Position numbers and translations under genes: made by a program. Shown here piece by piece: positions 54,674 to 63,757 of a stretch of DNA of 64,000 nucleotides (its first letter is position 1; the number at the start of each line of letters is the position of its first letter). Location of the stretch: positions 27,521-91,520 of the forward strand of contig UBZT01000020.1 in assembly GCA_900470155.1 (NCBI GenBank), written 5' to 3'. The DNA is from Hyphomicrobiales bacterium (GTDB taxonomy: Bacteria; Pseudomonadota; Alphaproteobacteria; Rhizobiales; Rhizobiaceae). The notes below the pieces were generated by a model. It saw nothing but the letters and a program-made list of their open reading frames with translations, searched no databases and was not told the DNA's origin.

Positions 54674-54781
54674 TACTTTCCATTTTGGAAAGAATATTTC
54701 TAATTATTGCATGATTGACTATGAATGCATTCGGATGATGTTAGGCGCCAAGCGCGTGCCGCATTGCGAGGAGATTTGCCC
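54674..54781 (+). promoter_or_regulatory. glcB upstream region with palindrome
   Basis: Perfect inverted repeat CTTTCCA-TTT-TGGAAAG (54676-54692) followed by AT-rich sequence. The TTCCA/TGGAA half-sites resemble IclR- or GntR-type operators of glyoxylate genes; the regulator is not known from this window. Confidence 0.45.
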
Positions 54782-56953
54782 ATGACATTTGTTGAAAGCC
54801 ACGGTCTGTCGATTGATCAAAAACTGCATGAGTTCATCACTGCTCGCGCCATACCCGGCACGGGCATAGATGCCGACCGCTTTCTCGCCGGGCTTTCCGC
54901 GATTGTGCACGATCTGGCTCCGAAGAACCGGGCGCTGCTGGCGCGCCGAGACGAACTGCAGGAACAGATCGATGCCTGGTATCGTCAGAACGGCGCGCCG
55001 AGCGACATGGCGGTCTATGAGGCCTTCCTGCGCGAGATCGGCTATCTCCTGCCAGAGGGGGAGGCATTTCAGATCGCAACCGGCAATACTGATCCGGAAA
55101 TTGCGACGATCGCCGGACCACAGCTTGTCGTACCGGTAATGAATGCGCGCTATGCGTTGAATGCCGCCAATGCCCGCTGGGGCTCCCTGTACGACGCGCT
55201 CTACGGGACCGACGCCATCCCCGAAACGGACGGCGCAGACAAGGGTAAGGGCTACAATCCGACCCGCGGTGCCAAGGTGATTACCTGGGCGCGTGATTTC
55301 CTCGATCAGTCGGCGCCGCTGGCGGCCGGAAACTGGGCTGCGGTGTCTGCCCTGGCGGTTGAAAATGAAGCCCTGTCCGTCCGCTTGAGCGATGGTGGCA
55401 TGACCGGGCTGTCTGATCCGGCCCAGTTTGCAGGTTATCGTGGCGCGCCGGATGCGCCGACCGCAATCCTGCTCAGAAAGAATGGTCTGCATGTCGATAT
55501 TTCGATCGACGGCACAGGCGTAATCGGCCAGACCGATGCGGCCAGGATCAACGACATTCGCCTCGAGTCAGCACTGACCACGATCATGGACTGCGAGGAT
55601 TCGGTCGCTGCTGTCGACGCCGAAGACAAGGTCGTGGTCTATGACAACTGGCTTGGTCTGATGAAAGGCGATCTGACTGAGGAAGTGGCAAAGGGCGGAA
55701 AATCCTTCATCCGTGCCCTCAATCCGGATGTCGAGTATCTGGCGCCCAATGGCCAGTCGGCAAGTCTGCACGGCCGCTCGCTGATGCTGATCCGCAATGT
55801 CGGCCACCTGATGACCAATCCCGCGATCCGCGACCGCGATGGCAACGAGGTTCCCGAAGGCATCCTGGATGCGGCGCTGACGGGATTGATCGCCATGCAC
55901 GACATCGGCCCCTCGGGCGGGCGGAAGAATTCCCGTGCCGGTTCGATGTATGTCGTCAAGCCGAAGATGCACGGCCCCGATGAAGTGGCCTTCGCCTGCG
56001 AAATCTTCTCGCGTGTCGAAGCCCTTCTCGGCATGGCGCCCAACACCATCAAGATGGGCATCATGGATGAGGAGCGCCGCACCACGGTCAACCTCAAGGA
56101 GTGTATCCGCGCCGCTCGGGACCGCGTTGTCTTCATCAATACGGGCTTCCTGGATCGTACCGGCGACGAAATCCACACCTCGATGGAGGCCGGCGCGATG
56201 ATTCGCAAGGGCGACATGAAGCAGGCCGCCTGGATCTCGGCCTATGAGAACTGGAATGTTGATATCGGTCTCGAATGCGGCCTGTCCGGCCACGCCCAGA
56301 TCGGCAAGGGCATGTGGGCCATGCCAGACCTCATGGCTGCAATGCTCGAGCAGAAGATCGCCCATCCGAAGGCTGGCGCCAACACCGCCTGGGTTCCGTC
56401 GCCGACGGCCGCCACCCTGCACGCGACGCACTATCATAGTGTCGATGTGGCGACCGTGCAGAAGGGGCTGAAGACGAGGTCCCGCGCCAAGCTCGCCGAT
56501 ATCCTTTCGGTGCCGGTCGCAACCCGGCCGAACTGGACGCCAGAGGAAATCCAGCGCGAACTCGACAACAACGCCCAGGGCATTCTGGGTTACGTGGTTC
56601 GTTGGGTTGACCAGGGCGTTGGCTGCTCGAAGGTCCCGGACATCAACAACATCGGCTTGATGGAAGATCGGGCTACCTTGCGCATCTCCGCCCAGCACAT
56701 GGCAAACTGGCTGCATCACGGTGTCATCACCGAGGCGCAGGTGGTCGAGACGCTCAAGCGCATGGCAGTCGTTGTCGATAACCAGAACGCAGGCGATCAA
56801 GCCTACACGCCGATGGCCGGCGACTACCACGCCTCGACCGCTTTCCAGGCCGCACTCGAGTTGGTCCTGAAGGGGCGTGAACAGCCGAACGGCTATACCG
56901 AGCCAGTCTTGCACCGTCGCCGTCTCGAGTTGAAGGCACAGACCGGCCATTAA
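54782..56953 (+). CDS. glcB: Malate synthase G
   Basis: Condenses glyoxylate with acetyl-CoA to malate (glycolate/glyoxylate use). 723 residues, the long G isoform. Catalytic regions: TTIMDCEDSVAAVDA, GLIAMHDIGPSG, MGIMDEERRTTVNL with the metal-binding Glu/Asp, and NNAQGILGYVVRWVDQGVGCSKVPD. ATG at 54782 after GAGGAG. Ended by a bidirectional terminator. Confidence 0.97.
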   Translation: MTFVESHGLSIDQKLHEFITARAIPGTGIDADRFLAGLSAIVHDLAPKNRALLARRDELQEQIDAWYRQNGAPSDMAVYEAFLREIGYLLPEGEAFQIATGNTDPEIATIAGPQLVVPVMNARYALNAANARWGSLYDALYGTDAIPETDGADKGKGYNPTRGAKVITWARDFLDQSAPLAAGNWAAVSALAVENEALSVRLSDGGMTGLSDPAQFAGYRGAPDAPTAILLRKNGLHVDISIDGTGVIGQTDAARINDIRLESALTTIMDCEDSVAAVDAEDKVVVYDNWLGLMKGDLTEEVAKGGKSFIRALNPDVEYLAPNGQSASLHGRSLMLIRNVGHLMTNPAIRDRDGNEVPEGILDAALTGLIAMHDIGPSGGRKNSRAGSMYVVKPKMHGPDEVAFACEIFSRVEALLGMAPNTIKMGIMDEERRTTVNLKECIRAARDRVVFINTGFLDRTGDEIHTSMEAGAMIRKGDMKQAAWISAYENWNVDIGLECGLSGHAQIGKGMWAMPDLMAAMLEQKIAHPKAGANTAWVPSPTAATLHATHYHSVDVATVQKGLKTRSRAKLADILSVPVATRPNWTPEEIQRELDNNAQGILGYVVRWVDQGVGCSKVPDINNIGLMEDRATLRISAQHMANWLHHGVITEAQVVETLKRMAVVVDNQNAGDQAYTPMAGDYHASTAFQAALELVLKGREQPNGYTEPVLHRRRLELKAQTGH

Positions 56954-56977
56954 CCCCCGGCGCTGAGATTCCAACAA

Positions 56978-57007
56978 AAAAGCCGCCAGATCACTCTGGC
57001 GGCTTTT
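56978..57007. terminator. Bidirectional terminator between glcB and the L,D-transpeptidase
   Basis: Arms AAAAGCCGCCAGA (56978-56990) and TCTGGCGGCTTTT (56995-57007) with a 4-base loop. Confidence 0.92.
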
Positions 57008-57030
57008 ATCATTCCGAAGAAAATGATGGT

Positions 57031-57696
57031 TTACTGCTGGACGACGACCTTGGCGCTCTTGCCCGGCGTCACGCGGTTATAGAGATCGATCACGTCCTGG
57101 TTCATCAGGCGGATGCAGCCTGATGAGGCGGCGGTGCCGATCGAGGCCCATTCCGGCGTACCGTGCAGACGGAACAGCGTGTCCTGGCCCTTCTCGTTGA
57201 AGAGATACATCGCACGGGCGCCGAGCGGGTTACGCAGGCCCGGATCCATGCCCTTTTCGACATACTGGGCAACATCCGGCTTGCGCGCCGCCATTTCCTT
57301 TGGCGGATGCCATGTCGGCCATTCCTGCTTCCACGCGATATAGGCTTCGCCCTCCCAAGCAAAGCCCTGCTTGCCGACGCCGATGCCGTAGCGAACGGCC
57401 TTGCCGCGTGGCAGCACGTAATACAGGAAACGCTCGCGCGTATCGACGACGACGGTGCCCGGCTTTTCGCTGGTCGAATAGTCGACGATCTGGCGATGGA
57501 ACTTCTTGTTCACCTTTTCGATCGGGATGGCTGGCAGCGCGAAACCGGCATCGGTAACCTTGCCATAGGAGCCGCTGAAGATTTCAACCTTGGTGGTTTC
57601 GGCAACCTCCTTGGATCCGTCGGATGTGGTGGTGCAGCCGGCGAGTCCTACGGATGCAACGAGGCCGAGCATGGTCAATAAATTGCGAAAGCGCAT
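57031..57696 (-). CDS. L,D-transpeptidase lipoprotein (YkuD domain)
   Basis: Periplasmic enzyme forming 3-3 peptidoglycan crosslinks or anchoring proteins. Lipobox VGLAGC about residue 16-21 indicates a lipoprotein. Catalytic domain has HGTPEW and the nucleophile SSGCIRL near the C-terminus. About 221 residues. Start is uncertain between 57696 (MRFRNLLTMLG) and an ATG 4 codons earlier at 57708; neither has a strong Shine-Dalgarno. L,D-transpeptidases are abundant in rhizobia, which grow from one pole. Confidence 0.92.
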   Translation of the reverse strand: MRFRNLLTMLGLVASVGLAGCTTTSDGSKEVAETTKVEIFSGSYGKVTDAGFALPAIPIEKVNKKFHRQIVDYSTSEKPGTVVVDTRERFLYYVLPRGKAVRYGIGVGKQGFAWEGEAYIAWKQEWPTWHPPKEMAARKPDVAQYVEKGMDPGLRNPLGARAMYLFNEKGQDTLFRLHGTPEWASIGTAASSGCIRLMNQDVIDLYNRVTPGKSAKVVVQQ

Positions 57697-57872
57697 GGGG
57701 GAGCTCATGGTTTGGGCGGGGAAATGGTTGTCTCGACCATCTTTGATTATGGTTTATTTTTGATTAATCTCGGCGACGCAAGCGCAGTATCTCAGCCGAG
57801 CGTCTTCGGCACTGCAAAATGACGCCGCATGGTTTTTATGCAACAACTGTGGCCGCTGGGACGGACATATCC

Positions 57873-58355
57873 ATGACCATTGTTTCGATCGCCGTTAACA
57901 ATCCGCTAATCGATGGGCGTCAGTCGGACCGCGCGTTAATGGTTCGGCGCGGGGTTCAGCTTTTGTTGACCGACATGCGCTTCGCCGTATTGCCCGAGCT
58001 GGCCCTGGCCAATGGCCGCCGCGCCGATCTGATCGCGCTGTCGGAACGCGGCGAGATCTGGATCGTCGAGATCAAGTCCTCGATCGAGGATTTTCGCGTT
58101 GATCGCAAATGGCCTGACTATCGACGCTATTGCGACCGCCTGTTCTTTGCGACCCACGCCGGTGTTCCCCTCGATATCTTCCCCGAGGATTGCGGACTGC
58201 TGCTGTCCGATGGCTATGCGGGCCATGTGGTGCGTGAGGCACCGGAGCATCGTCTGGCACCGGCAACGCGAAAGGCCGTCACACTGGATTTCTCCCGTGC
58301 GGCGGCCCAGCGCTTGATGATGGCGGAGTGGGCGGCCCGCACCCCTCGCGAATGA
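57873..58355 (+). CDS. mmcB: MmcB family DNA repair protein
   Basis: 160-residue nuclease-like protein of the MmcB family, described in Caulobacter as a DNA-damage protein acting with translesion synthesis. PD-(D/E)xK-type core: LPELALANGRRADLIALSERGEIWIVEIKSSIEDF has the Asp and the EIK motif, then DRLFFATHAGV. ATG at 57873 (MTIVSIAVNN). Its stop is one base from the stop of the convergent actR. Confidence 0.87.
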   Translation: MTIVSIAVNNPLIDGRQSDRALMVRRGVQLLLTDMRFAVLPELALANGRRADLIALSERGEIWIVEIKSSIEDFRVDRKWPDYRRYCDRLFFATHAGVPLDIFPEDCGLLLSDGYAGHVVREAPEHRLAPATRKAVTLDFSRAAAQRLMMAEWAARTPRE

Positions 58356-58356
58356 T

Positions 58357-58950
58357 CTACTTCGGCGCGCGCTTGGCAAGGATGCGCTGCAGGGTCCGGC
58401 GATGCATGTTCAGGCGGCGTGCTGTTTCCGACACATTGCGCTCGCAACTCTCGTAGACGCGCTGAATATGCTCCCAGCGTACCCTGTCTGCCGACATCGG
58501 GTTTTCCGGAACCTCGGCCTTTTCGCCAGGCCTTTGCGTCAACGCCAGATAGATATCGTCAGCATCCGCGGGCTTCGACAGATAGTCGAGCGCGCCGAGT
58601 TTGACCGCGGTCACGGCGGTGGCGATATTGCCGTATCCGGTCAGCACGATGATCCGCGTGTCCGTTCTTCGTTCGCGAATGGCCTCGATCACGTCGAGGC
58701 CATTGCCGTCACCCAGCCTGAGATCGACAACAGCATAGCTCGGCGGTGCCGAACGGGCCTTGGCGATGCCTTCCGCAACAGAGCCGGCAAGATCGACGAC
58801 AAAGCCACGCGTCTCCATCGCCCGGGCAAGGCGGCGCAGGAACGGCGCGTCGTCATCGACAATCAGCAACGATGGATCAGCGCCGAGATTGACGCCGGTT
58901 GGCGAGGTGGACTGGCTTGTTTGGGCACTGGATGGTGCGACATCTGTCAT
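58357..58950 (-). CDS. actR: Redox/acid response regulator ActR (RegA/PrrA type)
   Basis: Response regulator of 197 residues. Receiver with DDD (residues 32-34), phospho-Asp in VVDLRLGDGNGLD, and Lys in YLSKPAD; the C-terminal Fis-type HTH is VSETARRLNMHRRTLQRIL. RegA-family proteins govern respiration, nitrogen and carbon fixation genes and acid tolerance. Transcribed from its partner actS with a 70-base gap. Confidence 0.95.
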   Translation of the reverse strand: MTDVAPSSAQTSQSTSPTGVNLGADPSLLIVDDDAPFLRRLARAMETRGFVVDLAGSVAEGIAKARSAPPSYAVVDLRLGDGNGLDVIEAIRERRTDTRIIVLTGYGNIATAVTAVKLGALDYLSKPADADDIYLALTQRPGEKAEVPENPMSADRVRWEHIQRVYESCERNVSETARRLNMHRRTLQRILAKRAPK

Positions 58951-59020
58951 GATCTATAATCCCGAGAGGTGTATTCTCGTCCTGGCTGAGCTTATGGGCA
59001 CGAAAAGCGGGTCGGTAAAG

Positions 59021-60322
59021 TCATAAGGGCGTGTTTGCCTCCATGAATTCCCTTGGCCATGACACTATGACGCGGGCACCGGGGTGCTCGGATGCGCCAT
59101 TTTCGAACCGGAGGCTTGCGCCGGATCGCTCGAGCAGCGTTTTGGCGATGAAAAGGCCGAGTCCCAGTCCGCCGGCACGGGCGTCACCCTGCCTGCTTGT
59201 AACATAGGGCTCGCCAATTCTTTGCAAGACCCCGGCGGAAAATCCCGCGCCGTCATCCTCGATCGTCACCGTGACATCGCTAGACGTATGTTCGACCCTG
59301 ACGATGACCTTGGAACGCGCATAGTCGATTGCATTTTCCAGCAGATTGCCAAGTCCGTACAGAATGGCCGCATTGCGGGTCCCAACCGGTTCCGACGCCC
59401 GGTCGGAAAGCTCGATCAGTTCGATCTTGATGCCGAATTCGCGATGCGGTGCCAGAACTTCCTCGATCATCGAGGACAGCGGCAGCATCCGCATATGCGC
59501 TTCGCCCTCCGATGGCAGGCTGGTCAATCGCCTGAGAATGTCACGGCATCGCTCGCTCTGGCTGCGCAGCAGTTGAACATCTTCGCGGAAGCGATCGTCC
59601 TCGCCCAGTTCGCGTTCCATTTCCTTGGCCACCACGCTGATCGTGGCCAATGGTGTTCCAAGCTCGTGGGCCGCCGCCGCCGCCAGGCCGTCCAGCTGGT
59701 GGAGATGCTGCTCGCGCTGGAGGATGAGTTCCGTCGCAGTCAATGCGTCCGCCAGCAGCGTGGCCTCCTGCGAGACGCGGTAGGCATAGAAGGCGGCAAA
59801 CGCCATCATCGACACGATCGAGCACCACATGCCGACCTGCATCAGCGGGTGCACGTCCAGATGGCGGCCTTCGAACCACGGCAGGGGATAAGGGGTGAAG
59901 ACCAGCAGCGTGATGAACCCGACGGCCGTGATCAGCAGCGCCGTCGAATGTCGCCGGGGCTGCGATGCAAACGAGATGATCACCGGAACGCAGATCAGCG
60001 GTGCGAAGGGATTGTTCAGGCCGCCGGTGATGAACAGCAGGGCGCCCATCTGGAACAGATCGAGTGCCAGAACCGCAAATGCGGCCGCCGGTTCCAGCCG
60101 ATAGGTTGAAGGGAATGCAAAAGACAGAAGGGCATTGGCGGCGGCCAGCGCCCCGACCAGGCCAAGGCAGGTGGCCAGTGGCAGCGGAAAGTCGAACCAG
60201 AACGCGACCACCATGACGGTCAGCGCCTGGCCGGCCACGGCCACCCAGCGCAGTCGCACCAGCGTCTCCAGCCGCAATCGGCGGCTCGATGGGCCGAACT
60301 TGGCCGAAAGTTCCATGCTCAT
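59021..60322 (-). CDS. actS: Redox sensor histidine kinase ActS (RegB/PrrB type)
   Basis: 433-residue membrane kinase with about six N-terminal hydrophobic helices. The quinone-sensing motif GGLNNPFAPL, found in RegB proteins, is between them. H-box AAAHELGTPLATIS, followed by the RSQSERCRDILRRL stretch with the conserved redox-active Cys, then NLLENAIDYA and GLGLGLFIAKTLLE. The start may be ATG at 60322 or the next ATG at 60316. Pairs with actR. Confidence 0.95.
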   Translation of the reverse strand: MSMELSAKFGPSSRRLRLETLVRLRWVAVAGQALTVMVVAFWFDFPLPLATCLGLVGALAAANALLSFAFPSTYRLEPAAAFAVLALDLFQMGALLFITGGLNNPFAPLICVPVIISFASQPRRHSTALLITAVGFITLLVFTPYPLPWFEGRHLDVHPLMQVGMWCSIVSMMAFAAFYAYRVSQEATLLADALTATELILQREQHLHQLDGLAAAAAHELGTPLATISVVAKEMERELGEDDRFREDVQLLRSQSERCRDILRRLTSLPSEGEAHMRMLPLSSMIEEVLAPHREFGIKIELIELSDRASEPVGTRNAAILYGLGNLLENAIDYARSKVIVRVEHTSSDVTVTIEDDGAGFSAGVLQRIGEPYVTSRQGDARAGGLGLGLFIAKTLLERSGASLRFENGASEHPGARVIVSWPREFMEANTPL

Positions 60323-60347
60323 TCAGTCTTGCCTTTCTTCTGGTCAC

Positions 60348-62807
60348 TCAAGTGCCGCGCGGCTTCACCCGTGTTGTCGGATCTGCTTCGGCCGGGTTTT
60401 CCGGCCAGGGATGGCGGGGATAACGGCCGCGCATCTCGCTGCGCACGTCTTTCCAGGAACCGGCCCAGAAGCCCGGCAGATCGCGTGTCGTCTGGATGGG
60501 CCGATGTGCCGGCGAGGTCAACTCGAGAACCAGTGGCAATTTGCCGCCCGCGATCGCCGGATGGCTCTTCATGCCATAGAGTTCCTGCACGCGGATTGCC
60601 AGCACCGGTTCCGCTCCGTCATAGCGGATCGGATGGGCGTGGCCTGTCGGCGCGGTGAAATGCGTCGGCGCCAATCGGTCGAGATCGCGGCCGAGCCCAT
60701 GCGGCATCAGCGACATCAAGCCGTCCTGAAGACTGCCCGCGCTCACCTGTTCAAGGCTCGTGACACCCGACTGGAAGGGCACGAACCAGGTCTCCAGCGT
60801 GTCGAGAAGTGAATCGTCGCTGACATCCGGCCATGGTTCTCCCAGGCTTCGATGCAGGAATCCCAACCGCTGCCGCAGCTGCTCGCCCGATCTGGAAAAG
60901 CCAAGCGCCTGCAGACCAAGCAGCTTGACGCCTTCGGCAAGTGCGCGGGCCGCCGGCTCTCCCTTCGGTTTTGCAAGCGGCAACTCCTCCAGCACGATCG
61001 CCCCGATCCGGGTGACCCGGCGCGCCCGCACCTGCCGGCTTGTTGCGTCAAAGCCGCTTTCTTCCGATGTGGCGATGGCGTCGGGCAGGCCGTCTTCGAC
61101 CATGCCGCGCGTGATTTCCGCTGCCGCCAGCACGCGGCCCTGCGCTGCCTTGCCGGTCAGATCGGCAATCACCAGCATGTCTGCGCCGGCCAGCCGCTCG
61201 GTTTCGCCAATCTCCGCACCGCGCCCATTCGCCATGACATAACGCCCGCGCCCGCCGCGCCGCTTGGCGATCCGGTCAGGATAGGCATGCAGCAGAAGGG
61301 AACCAGCCGAGGTCTCGGTCACAGTTTTATTCCCGCCCGCCTCCTCGGCAAGTCGCGCGGCGAGCCGGCGTGCAGACACCGCCCTGTCTCCGCCCTCGCG
61401 GCGAAAGCGCCGCAACCTTTCGTCGAGATCGAGATCAGGCCCGCCAAGTCCCTGTTCGGTCAACAGCACCGCCAGCTCTGCCGCCGGTCGCGCAAGGCTT
61501 TCGTCTGCCGCGGCAAGAACCATGGCTGCAAGTCGCACCGGCAGGCCGAAATCCCGCATCTTTCGCCCGCGCGGCGTCAACTGGCCTTGCGCATCCAGCG
61601 CACCCAATGCCTGCAGCAGCGCGCGTGCCTCTTTCAGCGTCGCAACAGGCGGCATGTCGAGCAGGGCAAGTTGCGCCGGATCCGCCACGCCCCAGTGAGC
61701 CATGTCGAGCACCAGGCCGGAAAGATCGGTCGCCAGGATCTCCGGCGGCGTGAAGGCGGGAAGGGCGGCCGTCTGTCCCTGATGCCAGAGCCGGATGGCA
61801 AGGCCCGGTTCCGTGCGTCCGGCGCGTCCGGCCCTTTGATCGGCCGAAGCCCGCGACACGCGTACCGTTTCCAGCCGCGTGATGCCTGTTGCCGGCTCGA
61901 ACACTGGCAGCCGCTGCAGCCCGCTGTCGATCACCACCCGGACGCCGTCGATGGTGATCGAGGTCTCGGCGATCGATGTCGCCAGCACGATCTTGCGTTG
62001 CCCGGCAGGCGCCGGCCGGATCGCCGCATCCTGTTCTGCCTGGGAAAGATTGCCATAAAGCGGTGTGACACGACTTGTCGGCGGCAGCCTTTCCTCGAGC
62101 CGCTGCGACACGCGGCGGATTTCGGCCTGTCCGGGAAGGAAGGCAAGGATGGAGCCCGGCTCTTTTGCATGGGCCTCCAGGATAGCGGAGGTCATCGCAT
62201 CTTCGATCCGTTCCGTGCCGGCCCGGTCGCGATATGTCATCTCGACCGGGAAGCTGCGCCCCTCGCTTTTGACGATCGGGGGATGGTCGAGCAGCGCTGC
62301 GATTCGGTCCACATCCAATGTTGCCGACATCACCACCAGCTTCAGGTCGGGCCTCAGCGCCGATTGCACGTCGATTGCAAGTGCCAGGCCGAAATCGGCG
62401 TCCAGCGACCGTTCATGGAACTCGTCGAAGATAACGGCGGCAATGCCCTTCAACTCCGGATCCTCCAGGATCATGCGAACAAAGACGCCCTCTGTCACCA
62501 CTTCGATCCGCGTCCGGCCGGAGATCCGGTTGTCCAACCGCATCCGGTAGCCGACAGTTTCCCCGACAGTTTCGCCGAGCAGTGTTGCCATGCGAGATGC
62601 CGCCGCCCGCGTAGCCAGCCGCCTCGGTTCCAGCACGATGATCCGTCCGTCCGTCCGCCAGCTTTCACCAAGCAGATGCAGCGGCACCAGCGTGGTCTTG
62701 CCAGCGCCGGGCGGGGCCGACAGCACCAGCCGGTTGCCGGTCTGCAGGGCGCCGGCGATCGCCGGCAACTGGTCGCTGATCGGAAGTTTGGGCAAGGCAG
62801 GCGTCAT
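60348..62807 (-). CDS. hrpB: ATP-dependent helicase HrpB
   Basis: DEAH-box RNA-helicase-like protein of 819 residues. Walker A SAPPGAGKTTLVPLHLL near residue 35-45, DEFHERSLDADF, SATLD, and QRAGRAGRTEPG, then the HrpB C-terminal domain. In bacteria its role is poorly defined. Overlaps the ornithine cyclodeaminase gene by 4 bases. Confidence 0.95.
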   Translation of the reverse strand: MTPALPKLPISDQLPAIAGALQTGNRLVLSAPPGAGKTTLVPLHLLGESWRTDGRIIVLEPRRLATRAAASRMATLLGETVGETVGYRMRLDNRISGRTRIEVVTEGVFVRMILEDPELKGIAAVIFDEFHERSLDADFGLALAIDVQSALRPDLKLVVMSATLDVDRIAALLDHPPIVKSEGRSFPVEMTYRDRAGTERIEDAMTSAILEAHAKEPGSILAFLPGQAEIRRVSQRLEERLPPTSRVTPLYGNLSQAEQDAAIRPAPAGQRKIVLATSIAETSITIDGVRVVIDSGLQRLPVFEPATGITRLETVRVSRASADQRAGRAGRTEPGLAIRLWHQGQTAALPAFTPPEILATDLSGLVLDMAHWGVADPAQLALLDMPPVATLKEARALLQALGALDAQGQLTPRGRKMRDFGLPVRLAAMVLAAADESLARPAAELAVLLTEQGLGGPDLDLDERLRRFRREGGDRAVSARRLAARLAEEAGGNKTVTETSAGSLLLHAYPDRIAKRRGGRGRYVMANGRGAEIGETERLAGADMLVIADLTGKAAQGRVLAAAEITRGMVEDGLPDAIATSEESGFDATSRQVRARRVTRIGAIVLEELPLAKPKGEPAARALAEGVKLLGLQALGFSRSGEQLRQRLGFLHRSLGEPWPDVSDDSLLDTLETWFVPFQSGVTSLEQVSAGSLQDGLMSLMPHGLGRDLDRLAPTHFTAPTGHAHPIRYDGAEPVLAIRVQELYGMKSHPAIAGGKLPLVLELTSPAHRPIQTTRDLPGFWAGSWKDVRSEMRGRYPRHPWPENPAEADPTTRVKPRGT

Positions 62808-63757
62808 GCAGCGGATGTATCCCTTGCCGTCTCATAGGCAAGGACGGCGCCGGCCAGATCCTCGAGTGCCGCACCGACCGACTTGAACAGCGTGATCTCC
62901 TCGTCCGACCGCCGTCCGGCATGCTGATCCGACACCAGTTCGGCCAGTTCGGCGCGGATATCGTCGCGCGTGATGATGCCGGCTTCGAGCGGCTGCAGGA
63001 TATCGCCGGCTTCGGCAAAGGCGCCGTCGCGCGTGTCGACGAACAGCGTTGCGCGCCGGACCGCCTCATCGTCGCTTTCCCGCATGTCGCGCTTGAAGGC
63101 GCCGATCAGATCGAGATGCGCGCCCGCTTTCAGCCATGCCCCAAGGATCAGCGGTTGCTGCGACAGCGTCGCGCAGGAAATGATGTCGGCGATCCGCGCC
63201 GCCGGCTCCAGGTCCGCCACCGCCTCGGCAGGATAGCCGAGAGCCCGGGCCTCGGCGGCAGTCGCCTCAGCCTTGGACAGATCGCGGCCCCAGATCAGGA
63301 TCCGGTCGATCGGCCGCACTTCGCTATGTGCCGCGATGAGGTTCAGCGACAGCCGGCCGGTGCCGGTCACCAGCAGCACGGATGCGTCGCGGCGTGCCAG
63401 ATAGCGTGCAGCGAGTGCCGAAGTGGCGGCGGTGCGCCGTGCGGTCAATTCCCCGCCATCGATCACCGCCAGCATTTCACCGGTCTTGCCGGACGATAGC
63501 AGGTAGCTGCCATGGATGGCGGGCAGGCTGCGCCGGCTATTGTCGGGGAACACCGAGACCAGCTTGACCCCTATATAAGAGCCGGGAACCCAGGCAGGCA
63601 TCAGCAGCAAGGTCGCTTCAGCCTCGCCGGGCACCGCGACGCTGTGATGGTGGCGGACCGGCATGACGCAGCCACCGGCAAACAGCCCGGCAATGGCCTC
63701 GATCAGGCGCTCCCAGTTCAAGGCGTCGGCGGTTGCGTTTCGGTCGAGAAAAAGCAT
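62804..63757 (-). CDS. Ornithine cyclodeaminase/mu-crystallin family protein
   Basis: NAD-dependent enzyme of 317 residues. N-terminal substrate domain (LLLMPAWVPGSYIGVKLVSVFPDN with the conserved Lys) and a Rossmann domain (LLVTGTGRLSLNLIAAHS) are clear. Family members act as ornithine cyclodeaminase, alanine dehydrogenase or ketimine reductase; the substrate cannot be settled here. ATG at 63757 follows AGGAGACAGG; the upstream extension of 14 residues is less likely. Translationally coupled to hrpB. Confidence 0.88.
   Translation of the reverse strand: MLFLDRNATADALNWERLIEAIAGLFAGGCVMPVRHHHSVAVPGEAEATLLLMPAWVPGSYIGVKLVSVFPDNSRRSLPAIHGSYLLSSGKTGEMLAVIDGGELTARRTAATSALAARYLARRDASVLLVTGTGRLSLNLIAAHSEVRPIDRILIWGRDLSKAEATAAEARALGYPAEAVADLEPAARIADIISCATLSQQPLILGAWLKAGAHLDLIGAFKRDMRESDDEAVRRATLFVDTRDGAFAEAGDILQPLEAGIITRDDIRAELAELVSDQHAGRRSDEEITLFKSVGAALEDLAGAVLAYETARDTSAA

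Noticed and set aside
57940..57965. GTTC-N8-GTTC as a LexA box for mmcB
   Set aside because: The alphaproteobacterial SOS box needs GTTC-N7-GTTC, and this copy lies inside the coding sequence.
60852..62837. Long plus-strand open frame opposite hrpB (661 codons)
   Set aside because: Antisense shadow; the minus-strand helicase motifs are complete.
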